Source: Morinoia aosen (lineage: Eukaryota; Arthropoda; Malacostraca; Amphipoda; Talitridae). Taken from it: DNA of 64,000 nt. Each line of letters begins with the position of its first letter. Positions within the stretch are counted from its first letter, which is position 1. The position numbers and the translations under genes were made by a program. Shown here one piece after another: positions 53,251 to 63,399 of the stretch. Location: the NCBI GenBank assembly GCA_030386875.1, contig CM059567.1, positions 84,127,130 to 84,191,129 on the forward strand, read 5' to 3'. The notes under the pieces were generated by a model. The model was given only the letters and a program-made list of their open reading frames with translations, was not told the DNA's origin and did no database searches.

Positions 53251-54740
53251 CAGGGTGTTTCAAAAATACACGGCATAATTTCAGGTATGTATTTCCCACA
53301 TGTAGACAATCAAAATAGTTCATTACAACATATGTCCGGAAATGCTTCATTTCCGAGTTATGGCCTTCACAACATTGAAATTCACCGGAACGTTTTTCTT
53401 TCCGCAGGTCGTTGCCGTCAAAGGACACATTAAGAGGGCACTCTGACAGATCATTCCTAGGCGAAGGTTAAATTCAGTGTTGTGTTTGGCGTTCGACTGT
53501 GTGTCATGTACACAAATCAGGAGCTGGCAGAGATGCACTTGATCTACGGTAAGGCAGACGGCAATGCTGCGCTGGCTCGTCGTTTGTACCAGGAGAGGTA
53601 CCCACAGCGACAATGTCCAGATCGGAAGACATTTGTAAGTCTCCATCAGCGTCTGTGCGAGTATGGAAAATTTGACTCTCCTGGATTGGGAAGGGGACGA
53701 CCAAGATCTACAACTCCAGAAGAACAGGAGGAGATTCTGGAGATTGTGAACAGAACTCCTTCAATCAGCACACGAAGGTTAGCGTTGCAAGTGAATGTTC
53801 CCCATACGACTGTCTGGAGACTGCTGAAAGAGTATCAATTGTATCCTTACCATTTGCAACGTGTACAGGCGCTGTCACCAGCAGATTACCCTGCACGAGT
53901 TAGGTACTGTCAGTGGTTCTTGCAGCAATGTGCTGCAAATCCGAACTTTCCTGCCTTAGTATTATTTACAGATGAAGCACAGTTCACACGAGATGGCATA
54001 ACAAATCTCCACAATCAGCATGTATGGGCGTATGAAAACCCAAATGCAACTGTTGTATCTCATCACCAGGTGCGGTTCTCCCTCAACATGTGGGCCGGTA
54101 TCATTGGTGATCGGTTAGTTGGACCCCATGTACTTGTAAACAGACTTACGGGGCAGGCGTACACAAACTTCCTGGAAAACATCATACCTGATGTTTATGA
54201 CGACACTCCACTGATCGATCGTCAGCACGCTCACTTCTTGCATGACGGCGCTCCTGCACACTTCAGTCGTACGGCTCGCCGGTACTTGGATCGAAGATTT
54301 CCTGATCGATGGATAGGTAGAGGTGGCCCAATTGCTTGGCCTCCACGCTCACCTGATCTGAACCCTCTCGATTTCTACTTGTGGGGCCATTTAAAATCAT
54401 TGGTTTATTCGTCTCCGGTGCCTGATTTGGAATCCCTTCGGAATCGAATTGTGGCACGCTCTGAGGACATACGCAACATTCCTGGAGTGTGGGATCGTGT
54501 TCGCAGGTCAATGAGACATCGATGTGAGGTCTGTATTCAAGCAGGAGGTGGTCATTTTGAACATCTTCTGTAATGGCAACGACCTGCGGAAAGAAAAACG
54601 TTCCGGTGAATTTCAATGTTGTGAAGGCCATAACTCGGAAATGAAGCATTTCCGGACATATGTTGTAATGAACTATTTTGATTGTCTACATGTGGGAAAT
54701 ACATACCTGAAATTATGCCGTGTATTTTTGAAACACCCTG
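53251..54740 (+). mobile_element. Apparently intact DD41D mariner (Tc1/mariner superfamily) transposon
   Basis: The element is flanked by TA (53249-53250 and 54741-54742). It begins CAGGGTGTTTCAAAAATACA and ends in the exact reverse complement. The inverted repeats are 166 bp (53251-53416 and 54575-54740), and I see no mismatch between them. One uninterrupted transposase ORF fills the space between. Perfect long ends plus an open ORF mean very recent or current mobility. It lies five bases past the target duplication of the neighbouring hAT element. Confidence 0.96.
53506..54573 (+). CDS. DD41D mariner transposase (355 aa)
   Basis: It cuts and pastes the element by binding the inverted repeats. 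The N-terminal part (residues 1-55, YTNQELAEMHLIYGKADG) is the DUF4817-type helix-turn-helix common in insect transposons. GRGRPR at 62-67 is an AT-hook-like linker. TPSISTRRLALQVNVPHTTV (84-103) is the second helix-turn-helix. The catalytic triad is Asp156 (FTDEAQF), Asp247 (LHDGAPAHF) and Asp289 (SPDLNPLDFYLW), with 41 residues between the last two, i.e. DD41D. The tail ends in GGGHFEHLL. I chose the ATG at 53506; the upstream open frame offers no ATG. The stop is 54571-54573, next to the right inverted repeat. Length is normal for the superfamily. Confidence 0.95.
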   Translation: MYTNQELAEMHLIYGKADGNAALARRLYQERYPQRQCPDRKTFVSLHQRLCEYGKFDSPGLGRGRPRSTTPEEQEEILEIVNRTPSISTRRLALQVNVPHTTVWRLLKEYQLYPYHLQRVQALSPADYPARVRYCQWFLQQCAANPNFPALVLFTDEAQFTRDGITNLHNQHVWAYENPNATVVSHHQVRFSLNMWAGIIGDRLVGPHVLVNRLTGQAYTNFLENIIPDVYDDTPLIDRQHAHFLHDGAPAHFSRTARRYLDRRFPDRWIGRGGPIAWPPRSPDLNPLDFYLWGHLKSLVYSSPVPDLESLRNRIVARSEDIRNIPGVWDRVRRSMRHRCEVCIQAGGGHFEHLL

Positions 54741-54895
54741 TATATTGGCAGTAGTAAATAGGAGATAACTCATTGAAAGAAAACTTGACAGGAAAGAAAA
54801 AACTCATGCCATATGTGAAATCAGAGATCTTAATTTACCCAGCAACAGGTTTAAAAGCACATGTAACTCACAAAAAATAGATTTTTTTTCCGAAG

Positions 54896-55020
54896 TGGTA
54901 TCAAACGAATCATTGGTGCTGTGATTAGGAAGCTGTCGTTGATTTATTGAAGGCTGATAACAGCATGCCCGGCTGCTTCTGTGTTTTTAAATGGGTATTA
55001 AAGTTTTTGGAACTCTGGTA
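54896..55020 (-). mobile_element. Small diverged fragment of a CR1-group LINE ORF2
   Basis: The + strand phrase ATCAAACGAATCATTGGTGC and the next ~100 bases line up with 46255-46380 of the full-length LINE at perhaps 70-75% identity. It is a broken scrap from a related, older family. Confidence 0.65.
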
Positions 55021-55068
55021 AATTGACAGGACGTTGTGTGTGGTGGTCTCAACAAACAAACAAAAATC

Positions 55069-55245
55069 GGCATCTTTGGGATGCTTTATTTCCAATCAAG
55101 CCTGATACATATGATCTTAAGCATTGGTTTTTCAAATGTATTATGACTAACCAAAACAACAAAAACAAAAACAAAGGCATCTTTGGGATGCTTTATTTCC
55201 AATCAAGCCTGATACATATGATCTTAAGCATTGGTTTTTCAAATG
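55069..55245 (+). repeat. 71-bp direct repeat, two units
   Basis: The sequence starting GGCATCTTTGGGATGCTTTA occurs at 55069-55139 and 55175-55245, almost identical, with an A/C-rich spacer of (A)nC units. The period is about 106 bases. Confidence 0.92.
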
Positions 55246-55263
55246 TCTTATAACTAACACTAT

Positions 55264-55450
55264 ATAAAGGACACCATGACGGTTCCCCCGTAAAGCCGGT
55301 ACCCATTTCCAACACCTGGGTTGAGTGGGGTATCGTGCTTGAGCTTTTCCCTTATACCCAACGGGAAAAATCGCTGCGCCAGCGCCGGGATACGAACCCT
55401 CGTCTCCAACATACAAGGCTGATCCCTTAACCACTGTACCACGGAGAGCA
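55264..55450 (-). repeat. tRNA-derived SINE, copy 1
   Basis: On the - strand the element starts near 55450 with GTGGTACAGTGGTTAA (A box, + 55427-55442) and GGGTTCGTATCCCGG (B box, + 55385-55400), the internal RNA polymerase III promoter of a tRNA. A ~120-bp body follows, ending in ACCGTCATGGTGTCC. Length is about 187 bp. Open frames through it are not genes. Confidence 0.82.
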
Positions 55451-55458
55451 AGCCTATA

Positions 55459-55643
55459 TATAGGACACCATGACGGTTCCCTCGTAAAGCCGGTACCCAT
55501 TTCCGACACCTGGGTTGAGTGGGGTATTGTGCTTAGCTTTCCCTTATACCTAACGGGGAAAATCTCCGCGCCAGCGCCGGGATACGAACCCTGGTCTCCA
55601 ACATACAAGGCTGATCCCTTAACCCCTGTGCCACGGAGAGCAA
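55459..55643 (-). repeat. tRNA-derived SINE, copy 2, tandem to copy 1
   Basis: Same structure as copy 1: A box at + 55619-55633, B box GGGTTCGTATCCCGG at + 55578-55592, and the same 3' body. The two copies are about 90% identical and lie head to tail, eight bases apart. Confidence 0.82.
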
Positions 55644-56681
55644 CAGGCCGTTCGATTGTACACCACAACACAAGCGACCAGCCACCACCTCACGCAATGT
55701 CGGGCCCTATATAAGGAGGCCGGCTCTATATAAGGAGGTGAAGTAGAACCTCAACCTGTTTTCTCAGATCTTCATAACCCGCACCGAAGACGCTCCGCAA
55801 GCAAGCCTCAACTGCCTCTACCGTCGTTTTGCACTCAATAGTCACTTCCGCCATCCGTGCTGCCACTTCCCATCGCCTGACGGTCCTCCAAGATGCATCT
55901 TGGTGCATTAATACCTGACAGCAATATTTTCCTCGTGTACCGTTACTGTCGGCGATATTCCTAATAGAACAGCATTTATTTCAGTTGTGTTTTCTTACCA
56001 TGTCGGGTTCGTTAGTACCTCAGGCACTTGCTTCGGGCACTTGCTTATTCAAAGTCCTTATATATTCTTAGTCTGTCCGGGAGAATACTTCATCTTAGTC
56101 TCTATCTCTGGTAAATAAACAGAACGTAGTCAGAAATTAGAGGCCATTCAAATTTACCCTGTTTTTAGGAAGAAAGAGTGAGTTCAAAACTTCAAATGCA
56201 AGTTCGCGGACGAGATCAAAATGTGGCATTCCGGTCAGCTGCTTCCGCTGTCGGCCACTGTCGGCCACTCGGCCCTCAATTTCAAACAGTTTCAAGGTAC
56301 CAGACCGTTTCTGCGGGTGTGATCGAGCAAACCGGTGAGACCTTTCGTCATACTCAAGAGTAACCCAATTAATTTTGTGAAAGTTTTGAGTAACTTTATC
56401 TTTTTTCTGTTTTGTTTCCTACCGTCATGGGTAGCCCCAGGAAGGGTGAGCATAAAGCAAAGGGAGAAGCTTCGCCGCCCCGTATCACAAACCTCCTCTC
56501 AAAGCTCATTGCTCAGCCATGGAATTTCTGAAGCAGCCTTCTTCGTAATCAGCCTCATATGAACAAACTGAAAATACTTTCGTCTCTCCTAACAATGTGG
56601 ATGAAGGTGCTCCAAGTGAGAGCAGTTAAAAAAATTCTGAACAACCTCAATTCCAACTTTTTGTGGGCATAGTCTAGTAGG
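55644..56681. other. Unassigned stretch
   Basis: CTATATAAGGAGG occurs twice (about 55708 and 55727). A 60-codon - strand frame (55908-55726) has protein-like composition but no recognisable domain. Nothing else stands out. Confidence 0.6.
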
Positions 56682-56779
56682 AGGTGACGTCTGCAGTTGT
56701 GTTTACATCAACTCCAAGATGGTGGCGGCCGTACCGGATGGCCACCGCCATCTTGGAGCTGATGTTGCGGACGTCACCT
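56682..56779. repeat. Foldback (near-perfect palindrome) of ~98 bp
   Basis: Left AGGTGACGTC...CTCCAAGATGGTGGCGGCC pairs with right GGCCACCGCCATCTTGGAG...GACGTCACCT across a seven-base loop, with one ~9-base bulge on the left arm. It is GC-rich against the AT-rich background. Confidence 0.9.
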
Positions 56780-56979
56780 TAATGGGTGGGTTAGAACCTT
56801 TATTAATGATTTTCACTAGAAGAACTGTGGCTATCCCTCACCCCCCACGACCCAACCTCTTTACGTTTGTAGTAGGGGGTTAGCTTCTGTTATTAATTAA
56901 ATTCCACTTTGCACGCTTGCTGCAAAGCCAACTTCAAAGTTGAATAATTTGATAATGCATCAGCAAGAATGTCATTTTT

Positions 56980-57554
56980 GTAAAATGTTTGGTAAATCTG
57001 AAGGATATGTCAGTTGTCGATTTTCCACTTTTTGGTGCATGAACCTAATTAATTGAATCAAAATAAACAAGTTTTCTTCTATGCACTTTTTGTCTCAAAT
57101 GAGTATTTTACGATTTATAGCAGTAAGTTTAGTTTCGTCTTTGATGACGAATGCGCTCGAATAAACTGCTACCTACTCATCGATTTTCAAATTTTTGTTG
57201 CTTGAATCATGGTAATAACATCGAAATAAACAACTTTTCTTCTATACACTTTTTTAGTCAAATGAGTATTTAACAAGGTATAGCAATAGGTTTGGTTTCG
57301 TCTTTGATGACGATCGCGCTGGAAGCGAGTACGCATTGCAGTGTTGCTGTCCGACGTGCTCCCTGAATAACTTGCTGCTTCAAACACTCGAGTTGCGGTA
57401 AGTCATTTACCGCTATAACTAATAAAATACTCATTTGAGACGGAAAGTGCATTAAAGAAAACTTTTTTATTTCGATCTAATTAACTATCCTAAGGAATCA
57501 AAATTTACAAAATCGATAACTGACATATCCTTCAGATTTACCAAATGTTTTTAA
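56980..57554. mobile_element. Foldback/MITE-like element with ~130-bp inverted ends
   Basis: The left arm 56980-57112 (GTAAAATGTTTGGTAAATCT onward) and the reverse complement of 57424-57554 match at about 80%. A third, direct copy of the inner part of the arm lies at 57216-57275. There is no coding sequence. No target duplication was identified, so it is a non-autonomous foldback of unknown class. Confidence 0.75.
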
Positions 57555-57699
57555 ATGTGTTCCTTTAGTGATTGTATGGAATGGAATTCTTAATTTCCGT
57601 GAGGCCCCTAAAATACATATTGACCAAAATAACTCAGCTGGGCCCTTGGCTGATTCACTGTTGTTAGCCTGCCAATCAGACCCAAACCATCAGAGATAT

Positions 57700-58340
57700 A
57701 GGTCCATTTTGAACAGAAACTTCTGACTCAGAAATAGAAGAAGCTCTTGAGAAGGCAGGATACTGAAACCTAAAAGTATCTCAGATCTTAAAACCAAACA
57801 ATGGAGGCCCAACAACAATGATCAAAATAACTTTTCAACCTAATTCTCTCCCAGAGGATATCTATCTCAACTATTGAAGATTCAAAGTTAACTTCTACAT
57901 TAGAAGACCATGGCAATGCTTTCAGTGCCAGAGATTTTGGACATAACGCCCAACAGTGCAAAAACTCCCCACGGTATGTAGCATGTTCTGGATCCCATCT
58001 GGTAAAAGACTGCCCTAGAAATTGTGTTCCAAAGTGCACAAACTGTAATGGCCCTTACACAGCAAACTATGGAGGCTGTTCCTTTGTTAAACATGCAAAA
58101 TCAGTTGAGAAAATTAGAGTTCAGCACAAATTCTCATACTGAGATGCCCTGGCAAAAGTGAAGGAAAATTCACCACAATCAGAAACTGGCAATTCTCAAT
58201 CCACCCAATCTACGAACTCATTGGAAAAAAATCTAAATCATCAATCAAACATGATTCATCAAATCCACAAACAAACCCACTCCACAGTATCCACCCATAC
58301 TGACAATGACTCTCTCTCTTCCAATGACTTGCAGGCTACC
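57700..58340 (+). pseudogene. Jockey-type LINE ORF1 (gag-like, zinc knuckle), part before the insertion
   Basis: Reading with a few stops: SEIEEALEKAGY and INFYIRRP-like sequence, then three knuckles CFQCQRFGHNAQQC, a C-x2-S-x-S-H-x4-DC knuckle that has lost one Cys, and CTNCNGPYTANYGGC (about 57915-58085), followed by a Ser/Thr/Asn/Gln-rich linker to NDLQATL at 58341. This is the layout of Jockey-clade ORF1 RNA-binding proteins. An in-frame stop sits near 58140. Confidence 0.8.
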
Positions 58341-58344
58341 TTAA

Positions 58345-59690
58345 GGGGATCATCCGGGTTTGAGACCTTTTTTCGTCCGATTCGTTTGAAAATTGGCCAG
58401 TATATGTCTTTAGTAAAAGTAAACCTTTTTTACTCCTGTCATTTTTTTGATTTAGGCCTTAGGTTTTTTTTTTGACAAAAAATGTGTTTTTTGTATATTT
58501 TTATTGATATTTCAGATTGGAACTCCTCCTTCAGTTTTGATGCTAGAACAAAAACAAAGACAGTTTTAGAACCCTTGGAACATTTCTAACAAACGCTCAT
58601 TCAGTTTTTTTCAAATTCAAATTTTTTCTATTTTTTCAAAATTTTTGGAAATTTCAAAAATCAGCAACAATTTTTTAGGTTTAGAGCTATATATTTCTTC
58701 AGGATATTCAAATTTGAAAAAAGCAGAACAAACATTTGTTAGAAATGTTCCAAGGATTCTAAAACTGTCTTTGGTTTTGTTCTAGCATCAAAACTCGAGA
58801 ACTAGTCCCAGGATGAATGTTGAAAATTCAAAGTGTTGGGTATAAGCAAAAAATAAAATTTTGTGTTGAAGTGTAATATAATGAACAATTGATGTAATTG
58901 AATGCAGTTTTAATTTTTATTTCGATACTTTCCGTACATATCATCATGTTCAAACTGTGAATTGTGATTTAAAAAAAAAAAAATTATGAAAATTTTTCCT
59001 TTTTTATCAAAAAAATAATTTTTTTCTTTTTTCAGTCTGATTCTTATGAAATTTGACTTTGATATGTAACCTTTGAAAAAAAACACAATTGATTCCATTC
59101 CTTTTTTTGATTCAGGCCTTAGATTTTGCACAAATTTGACATATTGGTTTTTAGGTATTGATATTTCACTAATATTGATATTTCAAAATGGGGCTCCTTC
59201 AGTTTTGATGCTAGAACAAAAACAAATGCAGTTTTAGAATCCTTGGAACATTTCTAACACACTCACATTCGACTTTTTTTTCCATTTCCCATTTGTTCTC
59301 TTTTTATATGGGGTCAAAATCGGGAAAATTGAAAGATTTTGGGTGTTTTTCATTGATATCGATATTTCAAAATGGGACTCCTTCTTCAGTTTTAATGCTA
59401 GAACAAAAAAAAATGCAGTTTTAGAATCCTTGAAACATTTCTAACACATTCACGTTCGGCTTTTTTTTCATTTCCCTTTTGTTCTCTCTTTATATGGGGT
59501 CAAAATTGGGAAAATTGAAATATTTTGGTCCCTTCACACCCCCCCCCCCCCCCGGGAGGGGGGAATTATTGTCGTAGCGCCATAAAATATTAGGAACGAA
59601 TAGTCCACCAACTAAGGGTCCTTCTACAACAAAAACATGCAAAATGACCATGACATCGACAGGATCTGGAAAGGGCCCCGGATGATCCCC
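58345..59690. mobile_element. TTAA-flanked non-autonomous DNA transposon (piggyBac-like) inside LINE ORF1
   Basis: TTAA flanks both ends (58341-58344 and 59691-59694). The termini are perfect 14-bp inverted repeats, GGGGATCATCCGGG and CCCGGATGATCCCC. TTAA target duplication is the hallmark of piggyBac-type transposition, though the usual CCY terminus is not seen, so the class is provisional. There is no coding sequence. A ~57-bp motif (TTTTGATGCTAGAACAAAAA onward) occurs four times inside: about 58536, 59199 and 59390 direct, and 58738-58796 inverted. A C-run lies at 59539-59553. Confidence 0.85.
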
Positions 59691-59694
59691 TTAA

Positions 59695-59899
59695 CTCAGC
59701 TAGTCTCACTGCTCTCCAAAGTCCTCCTCCTCTGTCAACCTCAGGAGCCAACCTCTAATTCAGAATTACTGAATTATATTTCAAATGCAGTCATCAGTAC
59801 AGTGACTCCTCATCTCTCCAAAAATATCAACAAAGAACCCTCCCACATCTTTGAGCTGAACCACCTGACAGAACACGTTACATACAATAACTCAACTTA
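59695..59899 (+). pseudogene. Jockey-type LINE ORF1, C-terminal part after the insertion
   Basis: TQLVSLLSKVLLLCQ to LTEHVTYNNST and stop. If the TTAA element and one TTAA copy are taken out, the frame runs straight from NDLQATL (58324-58343) into this segment. It therefore belongs to the same ORF1. Confidence 0.8.
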
Positions 59900-60128
59900 A
59901 CGAACAGCTAATGAAAAAGCCACAAACTCTAATTTAATTCTTGAAGAACAATTCTCTCCATTACCAGTGATTGGTGGAAAGTTTTTAACAAACAAACTGG
60001 CCAAAAATACCCCCATTGATCTATCTCCAGTATTAAGCCAAAAATTAGATTCAGTATAAACATCCCTGTATCAGTGTTCTAATTATCCAACCAAAAAACA
60101 AACAATGTATCTACCCAAAAAGAACTGA

Positions 60129-60928
60129 AAATACTTCAGTGGAATTGCCATAGCTTGTGCAACAAGCTTTCTCTTCTTAAGCTACATTTCTACTCTTCTC
60201 ATCCTCATGTTGTGTGCCTCTGTGAAACATGGCTGTCTGTTGGATTTGAGCCCACATTCATTAACTACACAGCAATATATTTTCACCGTCAAAATGTTCA
60301 TCAAGGAGGAAGTCTTGCAATTTTAGTTCGTAATGATATCCCTCATCTGCCATTGAACATCACTTATTATCCCAGTGGTCAATTAGAAGTTCAAGCCCTA
60401 TCTATTTCAATCAACCATTCAAGATCTCTAGCCATCCTCAATGTCTACAACCCAAATCAAGCAGTCAGACTCACTGAAATCAATTATTACTTTACCTCCC
60501 TAAAAGGCCCTTCTATAATTGTGGGTGACTTCAACGCACACAGTACTCTGTGGGAGCCCGGCAACACTTGTACCCCTAACACCACTGGAAAAAACATAGA
60601 ACTTTTATTACTTCAACATCCTACTATTGCTCTACTTACTCCTCCCTCTCTTCCCACTTACTTCAACGCCCATTATAACATTCACTCCACACTAGATCTA
60701 TCTTTTTCATCTACAAATCTTCTCCCTGATTCATCAGTACAATCAGGCCCTGACCTAACCAGTGATCACTACATAATAACAACCCTGTCATTATCCCCTC
60801 AAGTTGTCAAGCATCAGGCCCTCTCATGCTGGAAATTTGACCAAGGATCGTGGGATACGTGGGTATCACCTCTTCCAAAAAAAGATGAGTTAAGAGACGA
60901 GGATGTAAACACAAACTCATTAAATTGA
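60129..60928 (+). pseudogene. Jockey-type LINE ORF2, endonuclease domain
   Basis: The frame reads LKILQWNCHSLCNKL (start motif of the endonuclease), VCLCETWL (catalytic Glu), LNVYNPN, IIVGDFNAHSTLW (Asp/Asn pair) and TSDHYIITTL (Asp-His), i.e. the whole apurinic-type endonuclease without a break. The frame stops soon after at 60928, before the reverse transcriptase. Confidence 0.88.
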
Positions 60929-62081
60929 ACAACTTGCATTTTAACAGCCTCCATGACAGCTTTTCCCGAAACAAAAGAAACACTCAACCCTCGTTTCAGC
61001 AAACCTTGGTGGAATTACAAGTTTTCAAGGCTGCCCTTGAAAACAGAAGCTTTGCGAAGAAAAAGTTTATAAAACAACCATCACAATCAAACCTCATAGT
61101 ATTCAAATGTGCAGAAGCTCTCCTAAAGAGAGAAATAAAGCTAGCAAAACGCTAATCCTGGATAACATTCTATAACTCAATCACCTCAGAGGCTCCTCCT
61201 TCAACACTTAGGAAAAAAATTTGCAACCTCAAACCCTCCCACTGCCAAATGCAACTTTTTGTCATAGCAACTTCAATAGTTTCTGGGTCAATGGAAAAAG
61301 TTGTTCTTCTGGCCTCCTATTTTGAAAATAACTTTTCAGCAACAGTTCCTCATCCTTACCCCACTTTTATATTGTTGCTTCTATCCACAGCCTTGCTTAA
61401 TGACAACCCAGGGTGGTACAACTCTCCTCTAACAATGCATGAACTAAATAAAGCTATCTCTCTACTAAGCAGTACCTCCCCAGGTTTGGACCAAGTCAGT
61501 TATGAACATTTCAAGCATCTTCCTCCACCATACAAAGAATGGCTACTTGAAATCTACAACCAAAGTTTCAATTCTGGAATAATCCCGAAACCATGGAAAA
61601 AAGCACTGCTCCTATCCATACAAAAGCCTTCTAAGCCTGCCTCAAGTGTCTCCTCATATCGGCCCATCTCGTTGTTGTCCTGTACAGGCAAATAATGGAG
61701 GCTCTAATTAATAATAGATTGAACTATTTCCTAGAGGAGAACCATGCTCTGAGGAAACAGGGGGGATTTCGGCGCAGGCTGTCGGCAGTGGACCAAGTAG
61801 CGAAGCTTGAGTCTGCCATCCGAATGGCACAACAGAGAAAAGACTTCTTAGTAGTGGCCTTCTGTGATCTAACTCAGGCCTTTGATCGCGTTTGGCATAC
61901 CGACCTTTGTACAAACTTTTAAAAATAGGAAAACATGGCAAGCTTCTTCGTTGGATCCAAGGTTATTTGTCAAAACGCAGTTTTCAGGTCTTCTTTGAAG
62001 ACCTACGCTCTAGGGACAAAAAATGAAGTCCGGTGTTCCTCAAGGAGCAGTACTCTCCCCATCATTATTTAATGTAATGCT
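60929..62081 (+). pseudogene. Jockey-type LINE ORF2, linker and reverse transcriptase part, broken
   Basis: In three successive frames: KPWWNYKFSRLPL (about 60990), LTMHELNKAISLLSS and SYRPISLLSCTGK (61425-61695), EALINNRLNYFLEENH and QGGFRRRLSAVDQ (61695-61800), VAFCDLTQAFDRVWH (61855-61895, first catalytic Asp block) and GVPQGAVLSPSLFNVML (62030-62081). The YADD box and the C-terminal part are absent, because unrelated sequence begins at about 62082. Confidence 0.85.
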
Positions 62082-63098
62082 GTCACGAGAAAAGGGTCCC
62101 GTCACCTTCTTGTTAACATTTCATTAACAAGAAGATCAGGTTCTCGGAATAGAGGAATGGTACACCTCCAGGCGCATACCTAACACACAAAAAAATGCGA
62201 GAATGTATGAAGAACAGTCATTAAGAAAAGACACACAATTATTATATACTAAATTTAGAGCGGTACTCACCGATGAGTTGATACACGACTTACATCCGCG
62301 CGATTCTGTGCGCACCTGTATTGATGAGCTGCCTTTGCGTTGACGGATATTTATATACGCCATATGAATTTAGCATGAATTTATAATTACGGCAGAACTG
62401 ATACAATACGATAACATAGACTCACAATCTATGAACATGTTATTAGGACACAGTGCAATTTACAACCTGCCTCAAAGCCCTACCCTACTGACTTACACAC
62501 AATTGATGTCCCAGTAAATCTGGTCGGCCAGCCCTTCCCTCACTTTCCCACACATGAATATGACAGAATACCCCTCAATTATTGTGGCGTTCAGCAGTAC
62601 AAAATGTGGTCATATCGTTCGTTCACACGTTCCTTCTCAAAGGCACAACTCCAGTTCAGTCTCCACGAGTGATTCTCAGTTCAAAAATTTATGACGACCA
62701 CCTTCCAAATCTCCACTTCTGACTTCTAGCGCGTAACCTCCAATCACGTTAGACATCTGCATTTATCAGCTCGTTACTTCTTTCAAGTGCCAAAAATTGT
62801 GCTCAAAATTATTTTAATTTTTACATTAATGTGACATTATTTTTCATGACATTTATTTCAAAACTTCTTTTCAAAAGGGAACTGCATATCTTATGATCCA
62901 AAACACTCCTTACCCGCCCAACTGACGTTCAACTTAGTACTTCATATACTGCACAGTTTGGTTACGATGTTTTAATTTCTGGAAAAATAGACGTGACATT
63001 TTTTAATTCCATTTTAATTTACGGGCTCAAAACAACTTATTCAACTTCCTCTATACGTTCAATATATTCAATATTTTCACTTATATTTTTCAGAATGC
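62082..63098. other. Insertion of unknown type that ends the Jockey-type ORF2
   Basis: Non-coding sequence begins abruptly within the reverse transcriptase. AATGCT occurs at both borders (62076-62081 and 63094-63099), a possible target duplication. Inside, TGTCACG at 62081 and CGTGACA ending at 62998 form inverted ends of a 918-bp stretch, but without matching flanks there. Neither model is decisive. The LINE does not clearly resume to the right. Confidence 0.4.
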
Positions 63099-63399
63099 TT
63101 TTTCAGTATGACACTTGGTTACACGTACTTCTTTCTATGATGATGCACCGCGTTAGACTGCTCGCCTCTCATCAGCTCTGTCCCTCTGTTCAAAGCTGTA
63201 CTCCCCCTTTTCGTGAGACCAATCGTGTTCTCACGGGGCTTCTTGAGCGTCCTCTTACACTTCCCTCTAACGTTCCCATTGGTTTTCCCTGAGGCTGTCC
63301 TTTTCTTATTTGCTGTTGAAATGTTTTGCCAAGCGCGCAGTAATCTCCGCCTTCTTCTGAGGTTGTTTGCTTTTCGATAATATCGCTCGCTTTCTAACG

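Larger units (their letters stand above)
57700..62081 (+). mobile_element. Jockey-type LINE, decayed and interrupted
   Basis: Two LINE genes lie in order on the + strand: an ORF1 with three zinc knuckles (57700-58340, continuing 59695-59899) and an ORF2 with endonuclease and reverse transcriptase (60129-62081). ORF1 is split by a TTAA-flanked DNA element. ORF2 carries several stops and frameshifts (for example near 60925, 61155 and 61695), and its 3' half after GVPQGAVLSPSLFNVML is cut off at about 62081 by unrelated sequence. It is a different clade from the CR1-group LINE at 41985-50207. Confidence 0.88.

Noticed and set aside
54263-54754. - strand 128-codon frame and frames in the mariner inverted repeats
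   Set aside because: They are antisense or inverted-repeat shadows of the mariner transposase element.
55147-55671. 174-codon - strand frame with duplicated VKGSALYVGD-type segments
   Set aside because: It runs through two tandem SINEs and a direct repeat; the duplication is of the SINE, not of a protein.
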